Assembly (NCBI GenBank): GCA_020283715.1 | Contig: JAIQCW010000161.1 | Location: 1 to 64,000 of the forward strand | DNA: 64,000 nt | Source: Cytauxzoon felis | Taxonomy: Eukaryota; Apicomplexa; Aconoidasida; Piroplasmida; Theileriidae | Reading direction: 5' to 3' | Shown: piece after piece, positions 50,601-62,200 of the stretch | Numbering within the stretch: position 1 is the first letter of the stretch | How the letters are laid out: every line of letters begins with the position of its first letter | The notes under the pieces: generated by a model | What the model was told of the DNA's origin: nothing | The model's input: only the letters and a program-made list of their open reading frames with translations | The model's database searches: none | Program-made: the position numbers and the translations under genes

Positions 50601-50724
50601 ACCATTCACCTGACCTACCTCCTACTAAGCCCTCACCTTCAGCATAGGCATTATCAGACTGAGATGTAAGACAATTAGCCTCTTTTCCCGAGGTAATTGG
50701 TGCTGTAGTAACGACACTTGCCAT
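47635..50724 (-). CDS. Filamin-repeat and coiled-coil protein, 1029 aa, single exon
   Basis: One uninterrupted ORF, in contrast to its intron-rich neighbours. The N-terminal third has two immunoglobulin-like filamin/ABP280 repeats, each closing with the hallmark 'G..i.GSPF': VLIKGRFLLHVRLDGNDIPGSPFSIYISDG (about residues 120-150) and YRINVQINGIHVHGSPFIPIITN (about 290-312). Helical and coiled-coil segments follow (about 380-520, QLESRLLELSKDNNFLSS...), then a serine-rich linker (SSAQTSRDTSHPSSEKGGDGDAST). The C-terminal helical half ends with FARDFSIIPGHIDGGMVQNIASD...GRLYINDFIDALVNVI, reminiscent of EF-hand-type motifs, and LEELNLK. It is likely a cytoskeletal or scaffold protein. Actin-binding CH domains are absent, so it is not a classical filamin. 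Confidence 0.75.
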   Translation of the reverse strand: MASVVTTAPITSGKEANCLTSQSDNAYAEGEGLVGGRSGEWLKFKVYSNNAVNISMIRLFISSSDDNFKLSLFIGAGNDERDMLRSNPSCIQNKFIDNHNINRLFNWDVCYSSNNLYNIRYKVLIKGRFLLHVRLDGNDIPGSPFSIYISDGKPSPYTTRIVTHDLMESKCMPFINEVMDIINDDRWKSTDSQSDFYIKKTQVIKRLEKFSYINKLSLNICDVNGDPITIGIPYIKVWATGCKILTLEDNNVGVITIKYIIPLHKNEVKSLTPHNSPSKFIQSDNPYRINVQINGIHVHGSPFIPIITNRDETLKYYQDTFKETSRINNEIQTLLDKDEIMGNNGEILSGNSYFPQFNSDSNGANSQDKSSINTLYSAQLESRLLELSKDNNFLSSLMYKYDNISSYNLGKLHEYIDGKYQEMLEDKTSGILNCIRELNSFNNITNDGGRNGFNNLGDVILNYKRLSDELRKLHRYDLAAKFDKINDLICEEIELGRWDEVISYKEDKVAESRRTITQALKKLDEFTKAITNKYEGKSSAQTSRDTSHPSSEKGGDGDASTTNRSSSLHASNITLGTAVQTVGDECVSGRLLPLVKSRCGGKMDESYKIESLVDMYWRRCSNYEIQTSISKLLKSMVRLKNVLKELFYYYGREYKCSDGVARYGIDGDSTYLFNIQCKLNGNLLDNKKRLSALFDKCSIVINNNQRIIIENMWCVYIRELSYLNLIYIIIESGNFTLLRENHPTRLMSFNHFCNHHLLALYEYLYVNIPEFQRYIRYPTKLTSGNIYKYHKETLYHYFPTIGELKNFINSSGTLEYILSHLDEAILKALFQHYSNASMKREGGEMKDNDARRASRVSSMNADVYHSTKTSSTTYDTRNSRKNSLINADTTARWVSTSMFVVFARDFSIIPGHIDGGMVQNIASDIATSQGRLYINDFIDALVNVISNCIYKLCAEKHALYNKIVNEQIYQKDFHNKKLQDMRQCIQSQESVYQDIKDLINIIGLNDTNRATITIDAIYGPEALEELNLK

Positions 50725-51101
50725 TTATAAATTAGGATTACCACTCTTGATATATAGTCATCACTAAACAACCTGTATCAATAGACAAGTCAAGGGCTAA
50801 GAAGTGCACCGCGGACTGACGACATACTATGATAATATGTATCATTCTGCAGAGGTATAATACTTACACTTCAGCCCTGGGAAGGTATCTAGACCGAAGA
50901 TGCGTGGATGAACGCGCGGCAAATGGATTTCCATCCATCGCGTAATGATATTCCACATCTAAAAATAATACACTAGAACTGCATTTTATCTTTATATATA
51001 CTGGATCCATTAATTTCTGCCTGTTATAGTGATGCTGTAGCGCTCACGTCCACCCATATGACTGAACTAGTTAGAATTCATACCATAAACGCTAAATAGC
51101 A
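50725..51101. promoter_or_regulatory. Divergent intergenic region, filamin-like / Sas10
   Basis: This 377 bp, richer in GC than most gaps, lies between two divergent starts. No repeat cassette is present. It probably holds two promoters. Confidence 0.4.
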
Positions 51102-53521
51102 ATGAAAATTAAATCACGTAAACCAAAGAATAAATTATTGGCCCCTAGTAATCGCAATAAAAAATCTAATGGACGTTTCGTCAAGGGCAGAGTGTCTGAG
51201 GATGACAAGTCGTTTATACCATTAACTGATGATAACGCTAACGGTACTTGCAATTTGAAATCCTTATAATTATATACAGATGATGAATCTAATGATGATT
51301 TTGAGTCCATGGGTTTACCGAGATCATTCACGCCGGAGCATAGTGACTCTTCTTCAGTCGCTGTAAGCGATGAAGATGAGGTTGAAGGGAGTGAAGATGA
51401 GGAAGAAGATCGTATAGATTGGGGTAAAAAGTTGAAAAGCTACTATGTTGATGGGTCAGATGAAGAGTCTGACGATGAATTAATGGACGATCGTATAAAT
51501 GAGGCCAAGTTGATATCGGATGAACTGTATGATGGTGTAGATGAAGCTGATGCTGAGATTGAGGCATTCGTTGATGAAGGCGAAGAAGACGAAGCAATCG
51601 TTAGTTGATGTCCTGTAACTATGACTGTATGTGACGACCGAGAAGTGAAGGTCATCCTCTTCGTCCCGCAGAGAGCTCTTCTCCACTTGAGGTCCAGTCC
51701 TACTCTCTATTCCACTCGTCATTCCACCTGAAGTCGTCTTGCAGACAGCTCTTCTATTTACTTCCCCCTCCGCTTCCCTGAGATCAGCTGCGGGTATTCC
51801 ACTCGAGGTTACATCTCACTGCTTCTTAACCGCCACGATCTCCGGGAGTGGCTTTACTCTTTAGAGATATGTAATTGGAGGAGGCTCCACGCCTAGTGGA
51901 AGACAAGGTTGTAACCTCAGGTGGAAAGAGCTCTCTGCAAGACGACCTCAGGTGGACTCGGGTCGAATATATCATTATAATTGATCACGTCCTTTGACGA
52001 TAATCATATTATATTTAGTCTTTCGAAGATTTGAAGTCGCTCTTGTCCAGCTCTCTCAAGTCTAGTGGTCAGGTGTATGAATTACCTGATGGCTTCTTTA
52101 ATTTACCTGAGACTGATAGACTTAAGGTCATAAAGAACGATCATCCAGAGTTCATATCATTATTGAAGGATTTTAAGGCTAAACTTGAGATTACTAATGA
52201 TCAGGTTATTAAATTATTAGACGATCCTGATTCATTTAAATTATGTACTAAAAATGTATGTTTTCCTCATTCATATTTTCCCCCATAACATCATTTCACC
52301 CTATAATTCTTCACTTAAATTCTCCCCACATCTTCAATATAGGGTATAGATTATTTGGATTTGAGGAATGAGTTGCTATTAATGTATATATCATATTTAT
52401 GTTATTATTTATTGTTAAAGACTCATGGTGTATCGATTGAGGATCATCCTGTGATAAATAGATTATTGGAATTGAGGATTATTCTTGATAAGACAAAGCC
52501 TATAGAGAATAGATTACAGTATCAGATAACTAAATTATTAGATTCTAATAAATTGGGTAAATTATTTAATTTATGTGGATATTTTACACCACATTTTTAC
52601 AGATGATGATGAAGATGAAGATGTAAATAAATTACATTCAAGATTAGATTTAATGGAAGATGTTAACATGTATAAAAAGGTAATAATTAACCCCATTTAT
52701 ATTATAATTTCCCCCACAGAAGAAAAAACCCGTCATTATCGATGAAAATATGGGGGACGAGGAAGTTTATGAGGATGAGAAAATGGATGGCTATATGAAG
52801 AGTTTACATGACAGGGAGCGTTATGAGATGGAATCTATGAGGAGATTACCGATGAATAAACGTGCAAGAAAGGGTATGTTGAGGATATAAATCTCATTTA
52901 CAATATAGAAATGAAATTGATGTTAAATAAGAAGATGGGTGTTCATGGTACGAGTCCACTTTCACAATTGACTGGTAATCTTCCTTCTTTAAACACTGCA
53001 TCTCAAAATGGTGCTTCTATAACGCTCAATACACTTGCTCAACGTATGAAGAATGATATTCTAAAGTCCAAGAGGGGCAATTTGGAGTCGAGAAAGGATG
53101 GGGGTGCAAGAAGTGTCAAGAGGGATGAGAATTCATTACCAAAGGATACTTTTAACAATGTCATTCGTTCAGATGATATTGATATGATTAGAAATGAATA
53201 CAAGAGGAAGAAGAAGGAATTGAATACCAAGACCTATGAACCTAAGAAGTTGGAAATAATACATGGCAAAAGAGGTTAGTTATTTCATGACATCACATCG
53301 ACGACCTTGTAGACATTGGTAAGGATATAATGAAGAATAGGGGTTTAACGGTTAAGCGTGATAAGACAAAGGGTAATGCTAGGGTACAAAATCGTATAAA
53401 ATTTGAGAAGAAGAAGAAAAAATATAATGCGATTACGGGTGGAGTACGTATAGAGGGTGTTGGATATTCTGGAGAAGATACGGGTATAAATAAGAGGAGA
53501 AAGAAATCATTAACATTATAA
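51102..53521 (+). CDS. UTP3: Sas10/Utp3 small-subunit processome protein
   Basis: Nucleolar protein of the small-subunit processome. The start is the ATG at 51102 (basic MKIKSRKPKNKLLAPSNRNKK). An acidic stretch follows (SDEDEVEGSEDEEEDRIDWGKKLKSYY). The Sas10/Utp3/C1D domain is split over exons (ELPETDRLKVIKNDHPEFISLLKDFKAKL..., DLRNELLLMYISYLCYYLLLKTHG...HPVINRLLELRIILDKTKPIENRLQYQITKLL). The C-terminal Sas10 signature is IMKNRGLTVKRDKTKGNARVQNRIKFEKKKKKYNAI...GGVRIEGVGYSGEDTGINKRRKKSLTL. Introns are about 35-60 nt, except 51600-52018 (419 nt), which holds repeat cluster 15. Phases agree. The gene ends at 53521, only 27 bp before the next gene. Confidence 0.9.
51655..51965. repeat. Modular hairpin-repeat cluster 15 (Sas10 intron)
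   Basis: The cluster has GTCT/AGAC, a reverse E cassette (about 51771-51797), the reverse core (about 51831-51871), CCAC-GCCTA-GTGG, and CTCT/AGAG with TGC loop. It is antisense to the host gene, and its reading is interrupted by stops in the host orientation. Confidence 0.85.
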
Positions 53522-53548
53522 TTTTAAGATTAAATTTTATTATAAATA

Positions 53549-56500
53549 ATGAATTTTATACGTCAGTTTAATAAAAATGTAAAGGAATCTTTGTCTATAT
53601 TAAATGAGGGTTTACAGATTACTAATGGCATTTATGAGATTAATACTATACATTTACCTAATTTATTAGAAATTTTACCTGAAGATGATAATTTAAAATG
53701 TTGTCTATACCTTGGAGAATGGAAGGGTGAGGGAAGAGTTGAGTTTGAGAGAGTGGATGAACAATTATGTCCTTTGGGGAACAAATGTCATAAAAATCCA
53801 TCAACATTAGAAATATATAAAGATTCTTCATCATTTATTCGGTTATTTCTAGAAAATTTCGGTATTGCTTATAAGAATACCAATGGTCAATCTAGGAAAA
53901 TTATAGATAAGCAATCGATTGGATTTTTATATAATTTAGGTAAATTAAATAATGTATATATATTTATTAATGATAATTCAAGTAAATTATCGATTATAAT
54001 AGAGGATATATCAGTTATATTATCATCTAGTTTAAAATTATTATGTGATGTATTAACATATCCTTTATCTTTACTTCAATTAGATAATGAATATGATAAT
54101 TGTAGAATAGAAATGAGAAAGTATGATATGACAATGTATGATAATTATTTATTGGATTATTATGAAATGATTGGTAATTTATATATTATACATATAAATG
54201 AAGATGAATATAATGATATAAAACATTATTTATCATTAATTGATATAATTTATGAATTATCTAATTTTACATTAGAAATTGTTAATTTTATAAAAAATTT
54301 TTCTGTAAAGAGCAACCCTATATATAATGATATTATTGATGGATATTTAAATTTATTTATTAAATTAATTGTATATAATGATATTAATTGGTATATCTGG
54401 CAAGTTAATGATGATTTATTATATAAAATCTATAAATTTGATTATAAACCAATCAATTATTATCTATGTTTTAATGGTACATGCATTAATTGTAATCTAA
54501 CAATGAATGATTATAATCATAACCCTAATTCCACCCACCCTGGAACCTCTCCAACTGAGGTTAGTCCTGCCGTCAGCTCTCCACCTGAGGTCCAATCCAA
54601 CTCTTTTCGTCTTGCAGACAGCTCTTCTAATTACCTATCTCTAAAGAGTAAAGCCACTCCCGGAGATCGTGGCCGAAGTGTAGATGTAAGTGGAGTTGAG
54701 TACAAGACCTCAAGTGGATTACCCGAGACGATCTATGGGAGTCGAGGTGAAGTAAATAAGAAGGCCACCACGGCTAGTGGAAGAGTAGATGGTAGTGATT
54801 GGACCTCAGTTGGAATACCTGGAAGCGATCTACGGGAGCTGGAAGGGGAAGTAAATAGAAGAGGCACCACGCCTAGTGGGAAGATATCAGATGGAGAGGC
54901 CACCACGGCGAGTGGTAAGACTTCGTGTATAAATTTATGTAGATGTATGATAGAAGGATTGAGTATAAAATCTGATATAATGGATATTATATATGATGAG
55001 GATAATATAAAATTATTTATAAAATTATTATCTAGTTCATCATTTAATATAAATAATAATTTATTATCGATTATATATTATTTAATAGTAAATGATATTA
55101 AATTTGGTTTATTATTTAATAAATTAAATGGTTTTAATATAATTATTGAATTATTACATGCATCTTATAATAATCAATTCTATGTCATTAATACTTTATT
55201 TAATGGAGGAGGAAGAGGAGTCGAAGTCGAAGACGTAGGCGGAGACGAGGGAGGAGGTGAAGGTAGTGATGGTGGTAATGGACATCATTCATTGACATCA
55301 TCATGGAATAATATCAATGGACAACCTAGATTTTCTTTGATCTCTTCTTCTCTGAATCGATCTCCTTCATCTTCGATTCAGCAAAATTTTCCGTCGCCTC
55401 CTCCTTCGTCGTCGTCACTTCCTCCTCCTCCTCCTCCTCCTCTTCAGTTGTCATTGACATCCGTGCATATAAATGACTTAAGGTTATCAATGTGTATACC
55501 AAATGATATAATATCAATGATAATGATATTAAAGTCTACAATAATAAATGGTATAAATATAAAGGATAATATAAATATTATAATAAATTATACAACAACA
55601 ATAATAGAAATATATATATTTTATAAAATTAATATAAAATTATTAATAAATAATAATATAATTTCAATATTTAATCAATTCTTTGATATATTATTAGATT
55701 TATGTATATTAAAATTAATAAAAAATTATAAAATTATAAATAATAAATTAAATTTTTATAATATTCTTTATAATTTCAATAATATTAAACAATGGAATAA
55801 TATAAATAATAATTTATTTATAAATTTATTATATACATTTATAATACTTATCAATCTTAATATAATTAATTTAAATGATTATATCATCAATAAAATTATG
55901 AATTATATTATAATCACATTATATATACTACAATTCAATACCAATCATCATCTCATACACACATTCATATCACCAATCAATAATATTTCAACACTATACC
56001 ATAATCTTATCATATACATCACTAGAAATGTTAAAGAATGTAATTCTCATCATGAGGTTACAACTACCGTAGGTCCTGCAGATAGCTCTCCACTCGAGGT
56101 TAGTCCTGCCGTCAGCTCTTCCAATTACCTATCTCTAAAGAGTAGAGCCACTCCCGGAGATCGTGGCGAAATATCCGAGACGATCAATGGGAGTCGAGGT
56201 GAGGTAAATAAGAAGGCCACCACGGCGAGTGGAAAGGAAGGTGTAAAGAAGTGGACCTCGGGTATACCCATAGCTGATCTCAGGGAACCGAAGGGTGAAG
56301 TAAATAAGAAGGCCACCACGGCGAGTGGGAAGACATCAGATGGAGAGGCCACCACGGCGAGTGGAATGAAGAGTAGTACTGGACCTCAGGTGGGACCCGT
56401 AGCTGATTTCAGGGAAGCGAAGGGTGTGGTAAATAGAGGAAGCTGTCTGCAAGACGAAATAGAGGTTGGAGATGAAGATGATAGTAGGAAGGAAATTGAC

Positions 56501-58851
56501 AGGACCTCAAGTGGAGAAGATGGGGTAATGGGGCATTATAGGGATAAAAAACACTATAATCCCACAATATCAGATAAAAAACCCCATGATGTAGAATTAC
56601 CCCATGATAATCCCCATAATTCATCAACTGTATTAAATAAAGATAATCCGGAAGAACAAACATCGAATGTAGTAGATGTAACCTCAAGTGGACTACCCGT
56701 AGCTGATCTCAGGGAAGCGGAGGGGGAAATAAATAGAGGAGGCCGTCTGCAAGACAAGGAAAGGACCTCAGGTAGAAGTGTCAATAGCAGAAATAATTTC
56801 GGTATGTTTGATGGTTGGTTATTTTAAATTTATTCTTCAGATATTGTTAGTCTTCGTTTAAAATGTTTGAGTGATTATCGTCGGGTTCCTATGATTGTAC
56901 ATTTATTTTTATTTCTATTTGATTCTAGATCGAATAAGATATTGAATTGTGCGATGAGATCATCTGTTTGTTTATTATTTTCTGTATTATATTAAATGTA
57001 TAGATTATTAAATTGGTTGTTAAATTTAGGTTATTTGATAAAAAATTTCCTCATTGTGATGAGATTTGTGATTATTTGAGTGGTGTTGTTAATGGTGAGA
57101 TTAAAATTGATGATGAATTGATGTTGAATGTTATAAGATTATCATCTGAATGTATTAAAGATGGTTATCAGGTATAGTGATGATTATATTATATAATGAT
57201 TTTATTATAATTTATAGTTGTCTATAATATCTAATCCTATAAAGTTTATGTTGGATCAATTGATAATCTTAAAGGTGATTATTATTTTAAAGAGGAATAA
57301 TGTTTATAGGGGTATACTGTTGAGATTTTAGAAATGTTGAGTGTAATTATATTAATACCCGTTGAGGTGTTGAATGGGATAAATTTCAATCATCTAATAG
57401 GTAATGTACTGACTATCATCTTCATCATCAATAGACATTGTTATTAACGGAACTCGACTACCCGAGAGCGATCCACGCGAGCTTGAGGGGGAAGTAAATA
57501 GAAGAGGCCACCACGGCGAGTGGAATGAAGGGTATGATTATAACATCAGGTGCAACGGCGAGTTGAAGGAGAGTTGGATTGGAGATGGTGGTGGATGTAA
57601 TGAGTATAATATTATATCGATAGGTATATCATCGATGTTGATAATGTATTTATTATATAATAAAATGGATATAAATGATAGATCAATACAGATTATAAAT
57701 TTATTGATAAAAAATATAAGATTGATGATGGGATTAGATGAGATGAAATTATTTATGAAATTATTACCTATAGATGAATGTAATAATTTATCATCATTAA
57801 ATGATAATATAAATTTATATAAATTTATTATTAATGATAATAAATTTATTACTATATTATATTTATATTATTGGAATTATAATAATATTATGAAATTTAA
57901 TTATACCCCATTTATTTATAAATTTATCACCACATTTAAAAATTTATTATATTACCCCATACTCGAAGATGTTATCATTACAAGTATGTTTATGTCCTTG
58001 ATGAATGTAGTTTTTTTCCCCATTTTAAGCGGAGAATATTCTTCCCTTCTTTTTCTTTTCTTCTTCTCTTTTATTTCCCTCTTCGAGGAATTTTCTTCAC
58101 CACTTCTTCTTTCTTCTTCTCTCTTTTATCTCCCTCTTCGAGGAAAGTAGTTCTTCCCCACTTCATTCGAAGAATTTTCTTTCCTCGAGGAATTTTCTTC
58201 TATCCTCTATTACTATATATTGAAGAATTTTCCTCGATCCCCACTTCAAGCGGAGAATTTTCCTTCCTCGAAGAATATTCCTCCTACGACGAAAATTCCT
58301 CCTTCACCGGAGAATTTTCCTCGCTACACATGGAATTTTCTCCTCATTACATTCGGAGAAAATTCCTCCTTCATCGCTACGCTCTTCAGGTCCTCCATCG
58401 TCGGAACAATCTTCCTCACATCATATTATTATAGGGTCGATATTAAATGATAAATTATTATACATCAATGAATTAAATTATGCAAATGAAATTATAATTA
58501 AATTACAAAAACAATTAAACATATTAACAAATACAATTTATATATCAGATTTAAATATTAAAGTATGTAATTTATAATTAATTTTATATTTTTATTAAAT
58601 AGAAGTTGAAAAATGATATAAATTTATTATCAATAGAAAATAATTTATTAAAAAATAATGTAAGATTATTATTACAATTCATTAAATTCCAATAGATTAA
58701 TACAGAAATAACATTACAATCACATATAGAATCGCAAAAATATCAAGATTTATTAACTAAATATAATGTAAGAATTTTATTCAACCATATTATCATCATA
58801 TAGAAACTACTCGAATTCATCAGTAATAATCGTAATTATAACAATGAATAA
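53549..58851 (+). CDS. USO1/p115-like vesicle-tethering factor with in-frame repeat insertions
   Basis: The start is the ATG at 53549. Exon 1 (53549-56801) encodes about 1,080 residues. It has an armadillo-like helical region, very rich in I, N and Y (about 1-320), interrupted by in-frame repeat clusters at about residues 330-460, 835-970 and 985-1080. It also has a glycine/acid-rich stretch (GGGRGVEVEDVGGDEGGG) and a serine/proline run (SSSSLPPPPPPP). Further exons give DIVSLRLKCLSDYRRVPMIVHLFLFLFDSRSNKILNCAMRSSVCLLFS, LFDKKFPHCDEICDYLSGVVNGEIKIDDELM, another in-frame cluster (57440-57590), FMKLLPIDECNNL and a C-terminal coiled coil (INELNYANEIIIKLQKQLNIL...KLKNDINLLSIENNLLKNN...KYNKLLEFISNNRNYNNE), with stop at 58849-58851. 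Armadillo head plus coiled-coil tail suggests USO1/p115 (ER-Golgi tethering). Sequence support is weak. Splice phase across 57401/57435 is consistent with the repeat being exonic. Confidence 0.5.
54535..54930 (+). repeat. Modular hairpin-repeat cluster 16 (in-frame in exon)
   Basis: The reading is TSPTEVSPAVSSPPEVQ..., NYLSLKSKATPGDRG (core), SSGLPETIYGSRGEVNK (G cassette, arms GAC/GTC at 54727-54743), KATTASGR (CCAC-GGCTA-GTGG) and GIPGSDLRELEGEVNRRG (F cassette). All cassettes are sense and open. It interrupts the sequence between CFNGTCINCNLTMNDYN and INLCRCMIEGLSI. Confidence 0.85.
56050..56790 (+). repeat. Modular hairpin-repeat clusters 17 (in-frame in exon)
   Basis: The forward core is at about 56127-56167, then a G cassette (loop GATCAATGGGA, about 56178-56200) and two or three CCAC/GTGG cassettes read as ATTASG. 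Next come E cassettes at about 56270 (arm changed to GCT/ACC, unpaired) and 56400 (loop GATTTCAGGGA), and a last E cassette at about 56697. TGC-loop cassettes are also present. A host-like stretch with HYRDKKHYNPT...HDNPHNSS lies between. The ORF remains open throughout. Confidence 0.85.
57440..57590 (+). repeat. Modular hairpin-repeat cluster 18 (in-frame in exon)
   Basis: An F-type cassette with loop GATCCACGCGA (about 57465-57500) reads LPESDPRELEGEVNR. CCAC-GGCGA-GTGG follows, read in another frame (GHHGEW), then a degraded copy (aacggcgagttg). The upstream splice (LI|D IVINGT) keeps this frame open. Confidence 0.75.
57985..58434 (+). repeat. GAATTTTC-type tandem-like repeat in an intron
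   Basis: A long intron (about 57985-58434, gtatgttta...ttatag) of the p115-like gene is filled by irregular copies of a motif around 'gaagaattttcctc' (and gaggaattttcttc, ggagaattttcctcg) from about 58030 to 58400. It is a different family from the hairpin modules and is pyrimidine-rich on the plus strand. Confidence 0.7.
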
Positions 58852-58884
58852 AATCATATATACAACACAATACTAATATAATAC

Positions 58885-59215
58885 TCTATCTGAAGTTATC
58901 TCCACTCGAGGTCCAATCCAACTCTCTTCATTCCACTCGCCGTGGCACCTTCTCCACCTGAGGTCCAATCCACGTCTGTTGCCACTCGCCGTGGCGGCTC
59001 TCCTAATTACCTATCTCTAAAGAGTAAAGCCACTCCCGGAGATCGTGGCAGAGGTGGAGGTGTATACAATGTCGAATAGTTGATTGTAACCTCAGGTGGA
59101 GACCTCAAGTGGAATACCCGTAGCTGATCTCAGGGAAGCGGAGGGGGAAGTAAATAGAGAGGGCTGTCTGCAGGACGAACAGAGTAGGATTGGACCTCGA
59201 GTAGAAGTATAGAGT
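58885..59215. repeat. Modular hairpin-repeat cluster 19
   Basis: The cluster has CCAC/GTGG twice (about 58937, 58983), the forward core (about 59010-59049) and an E cassette (about 59116-59145). It lies between the p115-like gene and the minus-strand repeat protein. The C-terminal codons of that protein (down to 59105) are the antisense reading of the E cassette. Confidence 0.85.
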
Positions 59216-62200
59216 GAGGTAAATATAGAAAAGTTTATGAATGCCTTTATTGGCATCTTCATTATCAGGGTCAAGACCATCGGGATCAACTTTATTAAGA
59301 TCACTTATTTCATTCCATCTATTCCCTCTTTTATGATAGGTTTGACGATTCTGACCTCTCTTAACGCATACAATTAATGGGAAGTCATGAGTCCTATCAT
59401 TATTTTTCTCATAATATACATAGACCGCTGTAACATCTTGAGTTCCACTGGCTGCAGTTACTATACCATCCAATTTCTGCCCATTATGTTTAACTGAATT
59501 TAATGTGAATGGATTATCGTTAGTAGGCGTATGAGTATATCTCACATAATTTTCTGGAACACCATTAGAACCACCCTGTACACCTTCAGTCTTTGTAACA
59601 GTAATTGTATCCTTAGTTCTATATTTAATTGAACTGGCTGTATCAGGTCTCTTATCTAATTTAATTGTATAATTGACAGTACTTGTGTCAATAGTAATTT
59701 CGCTAGCACCGGCTCCTTCAAGTTCTGATTCTTGAACATTATCTGGATTTGCATTAGTTAAATTACCCGTGACTTTACTCCAATTATTGTGAGCATTCCC
59801 TGCCGCATACCAATGTCTAGTACCACCGTTAACAATACATATTACTTTGGGTTGAGTTATATTAGTTTGATCTGAATAATAAACGTATACTGCCTGAACA
59901 CTACGAAAGTTTGTGCTCATATTATCATTCAATGGAGGATTTCCAATTGAACTCTTCATCGTTACATCACTATGGGTTATCTTTAGAAGTGTAAATGTTC
60001 CACCACTCTTGTAATGTTTATAGCCTACCCATGTACTAGCACCACCACCAGATGTAACTGTAACCTTCGTCACCTCAATTTTTGTATTTCCATATACATA
60101 ATAACTTGTCCCATCGCCAGAGGTTTGACTTATATCAATTTCAACAGATTCCGGATTAGGATAACCTTTATCAGTTTTAAGTGCTTGTTTAATTGCATCG
60201 AGTTTAGTTGCAAAGTCGTTAATTCGCATTGGATCTTCATTACTAAGCGAAGGATGTTGGCTCCATGTATATCCTCCAGTTTCATTATTCTTACGTTCGT
60301 ACCATGTTTTATTACTACCATTACTGTCTGTCAAACACATTAAATATGGTTTTTCATGTTTAGAATCTTGAGTTTTGTGAAAATATACATATACATATCG
60401 TTTACCAGTAAACCCGGTGCCATCATTTAACTGTGTAATACCTTCAATTGCATGACCGTGTATTGTTATCCGATTTATCTTTTTAGTAGTATCAGGAATT
60501 TGATGTTTAAAACCTTTGAATTTTTTAGCACTATCTTCAGGTACTGCTGTAACAGTAATTTCACCATTTGTATCAGCCTGCGGACGTGATTTGTAATTAC
60601 CAGTTTCCCCAAGCTTAACTTCATATTTTCCTTTAACCTCACCAAGTTTAGTTTGAAGTATACCAAGATCAGTAGTGCCTAAATTCTCCGGGTCTGCAGT
60701 TAGATCGCCAATTGTCGTCCACTTATTCCCCCGCTTATAATATGTGTTAGAAGAAGCCTTAACACAAACAATTAATGGAATTGATGATCACTGTCATTAT
60801 CCTTCTCATAATATACATATACTGCTTCAACACTAGTCTCTTGATTTATTCCACTCAATTCAAAGCCATTGTGTTTAAATTTAGGATTACTAATAGATGA
60901 ATCAGGTGCATGTTTATACCTCACATATCCTTGAGGTACTTTACTTTTAGTAGGATTCCTAGAATCATGCACTGTCTTCTCAACAGTAATTTGTATATTA
61001 CCGGTTGAACCCGTAGTATATTGACCACCGGTAATTACACCTTTCGTATCTGTCTTCTCTATGTGAATTACATTCTTCTGAATCGCTTGATCATTCAATT
61101 TATCAAGATGCATTATAAAGGCGTTATTATCACTACCAGGTTCTCCATTAATATTTTCTTGAGACCAATTTGTATTACTAGGATTAGTTGGTTCATTATT
61201 TTTATAATATGTCCATGAGCAAGTACCGCTATTATCCTTACAAATGGCTATCAACAATGGTGTATTTCCCTGGGTACCTCCAAAATATACATAGACATAT
61301 TTGACGTCACCATTAACAGTTATAGGTTGACTATTACTACTGTCTTGTAGAGCACCAGATGTGTTTCTAAATGTGGTTCCTGTTTTCATTTTCTTATTAT
61401 TCTTCAAATGATGTAAATAAGACGTAAAACCTCCTTTAGGATACCCTGGAGACTTCGAGACTGTAACCCTGTCAGGATCATCACCATATTCACCACTCGT
61501 CTGGTCAATATTTATGTCGACAGCATTAGTACTTTCTTGTTCATTAATATTAGGTGGTTGCTGTTTAGTAGGTTTAGGATAACCTGGATCATCAGCAACT
61601 TGTCCACTAATTGTAATGAGTTCATTTTTAAGACCGTCTTCAATTGTGGTACCACCTGTTCCACCTGGTTTTATACTTTCAAAATTACTTGTATCCTTCT
61701 CCCATGTAAAAGTGCCATTGTCATTCTTCCGCTTATACCAAATATTGTTACCATTATCTCTACTATTATCCTGTGTTCCATCTTTGGAAAGGCATATTAA
61801 TAGCGGTTTCTCACGATTAGTATCAGCCTCAGTCTTTGTAAAATATACAAATACGTGTAATTTACTTGCAAGTGCAGAAGCATCAATTACTGTTATCACA
61901 TGATTCCATATTGTAACACGGTTTATTTCACCAGTAGTAATAGAATGTTTAAAACCTTTAGATTGAGTACCACCATTTTCCTCATTTACTGCTTCAGGAG
62001 TAATATTCCCATTACCATCAGGTGTTGCTGTGTATGAACTACTATCGTCCTTTTCAAGCTTGATTTCATATTGAGTGATGATTCCAGGAAGGTGATCATT
62101 CAGTTTATTAGCAGTTCCGGCAGGATTACCGAAATCAATGGCAGTTTTACCTTGACCAAGTTCAACCAGTTTTTGTGTATCGTATATATCATAACCAATA

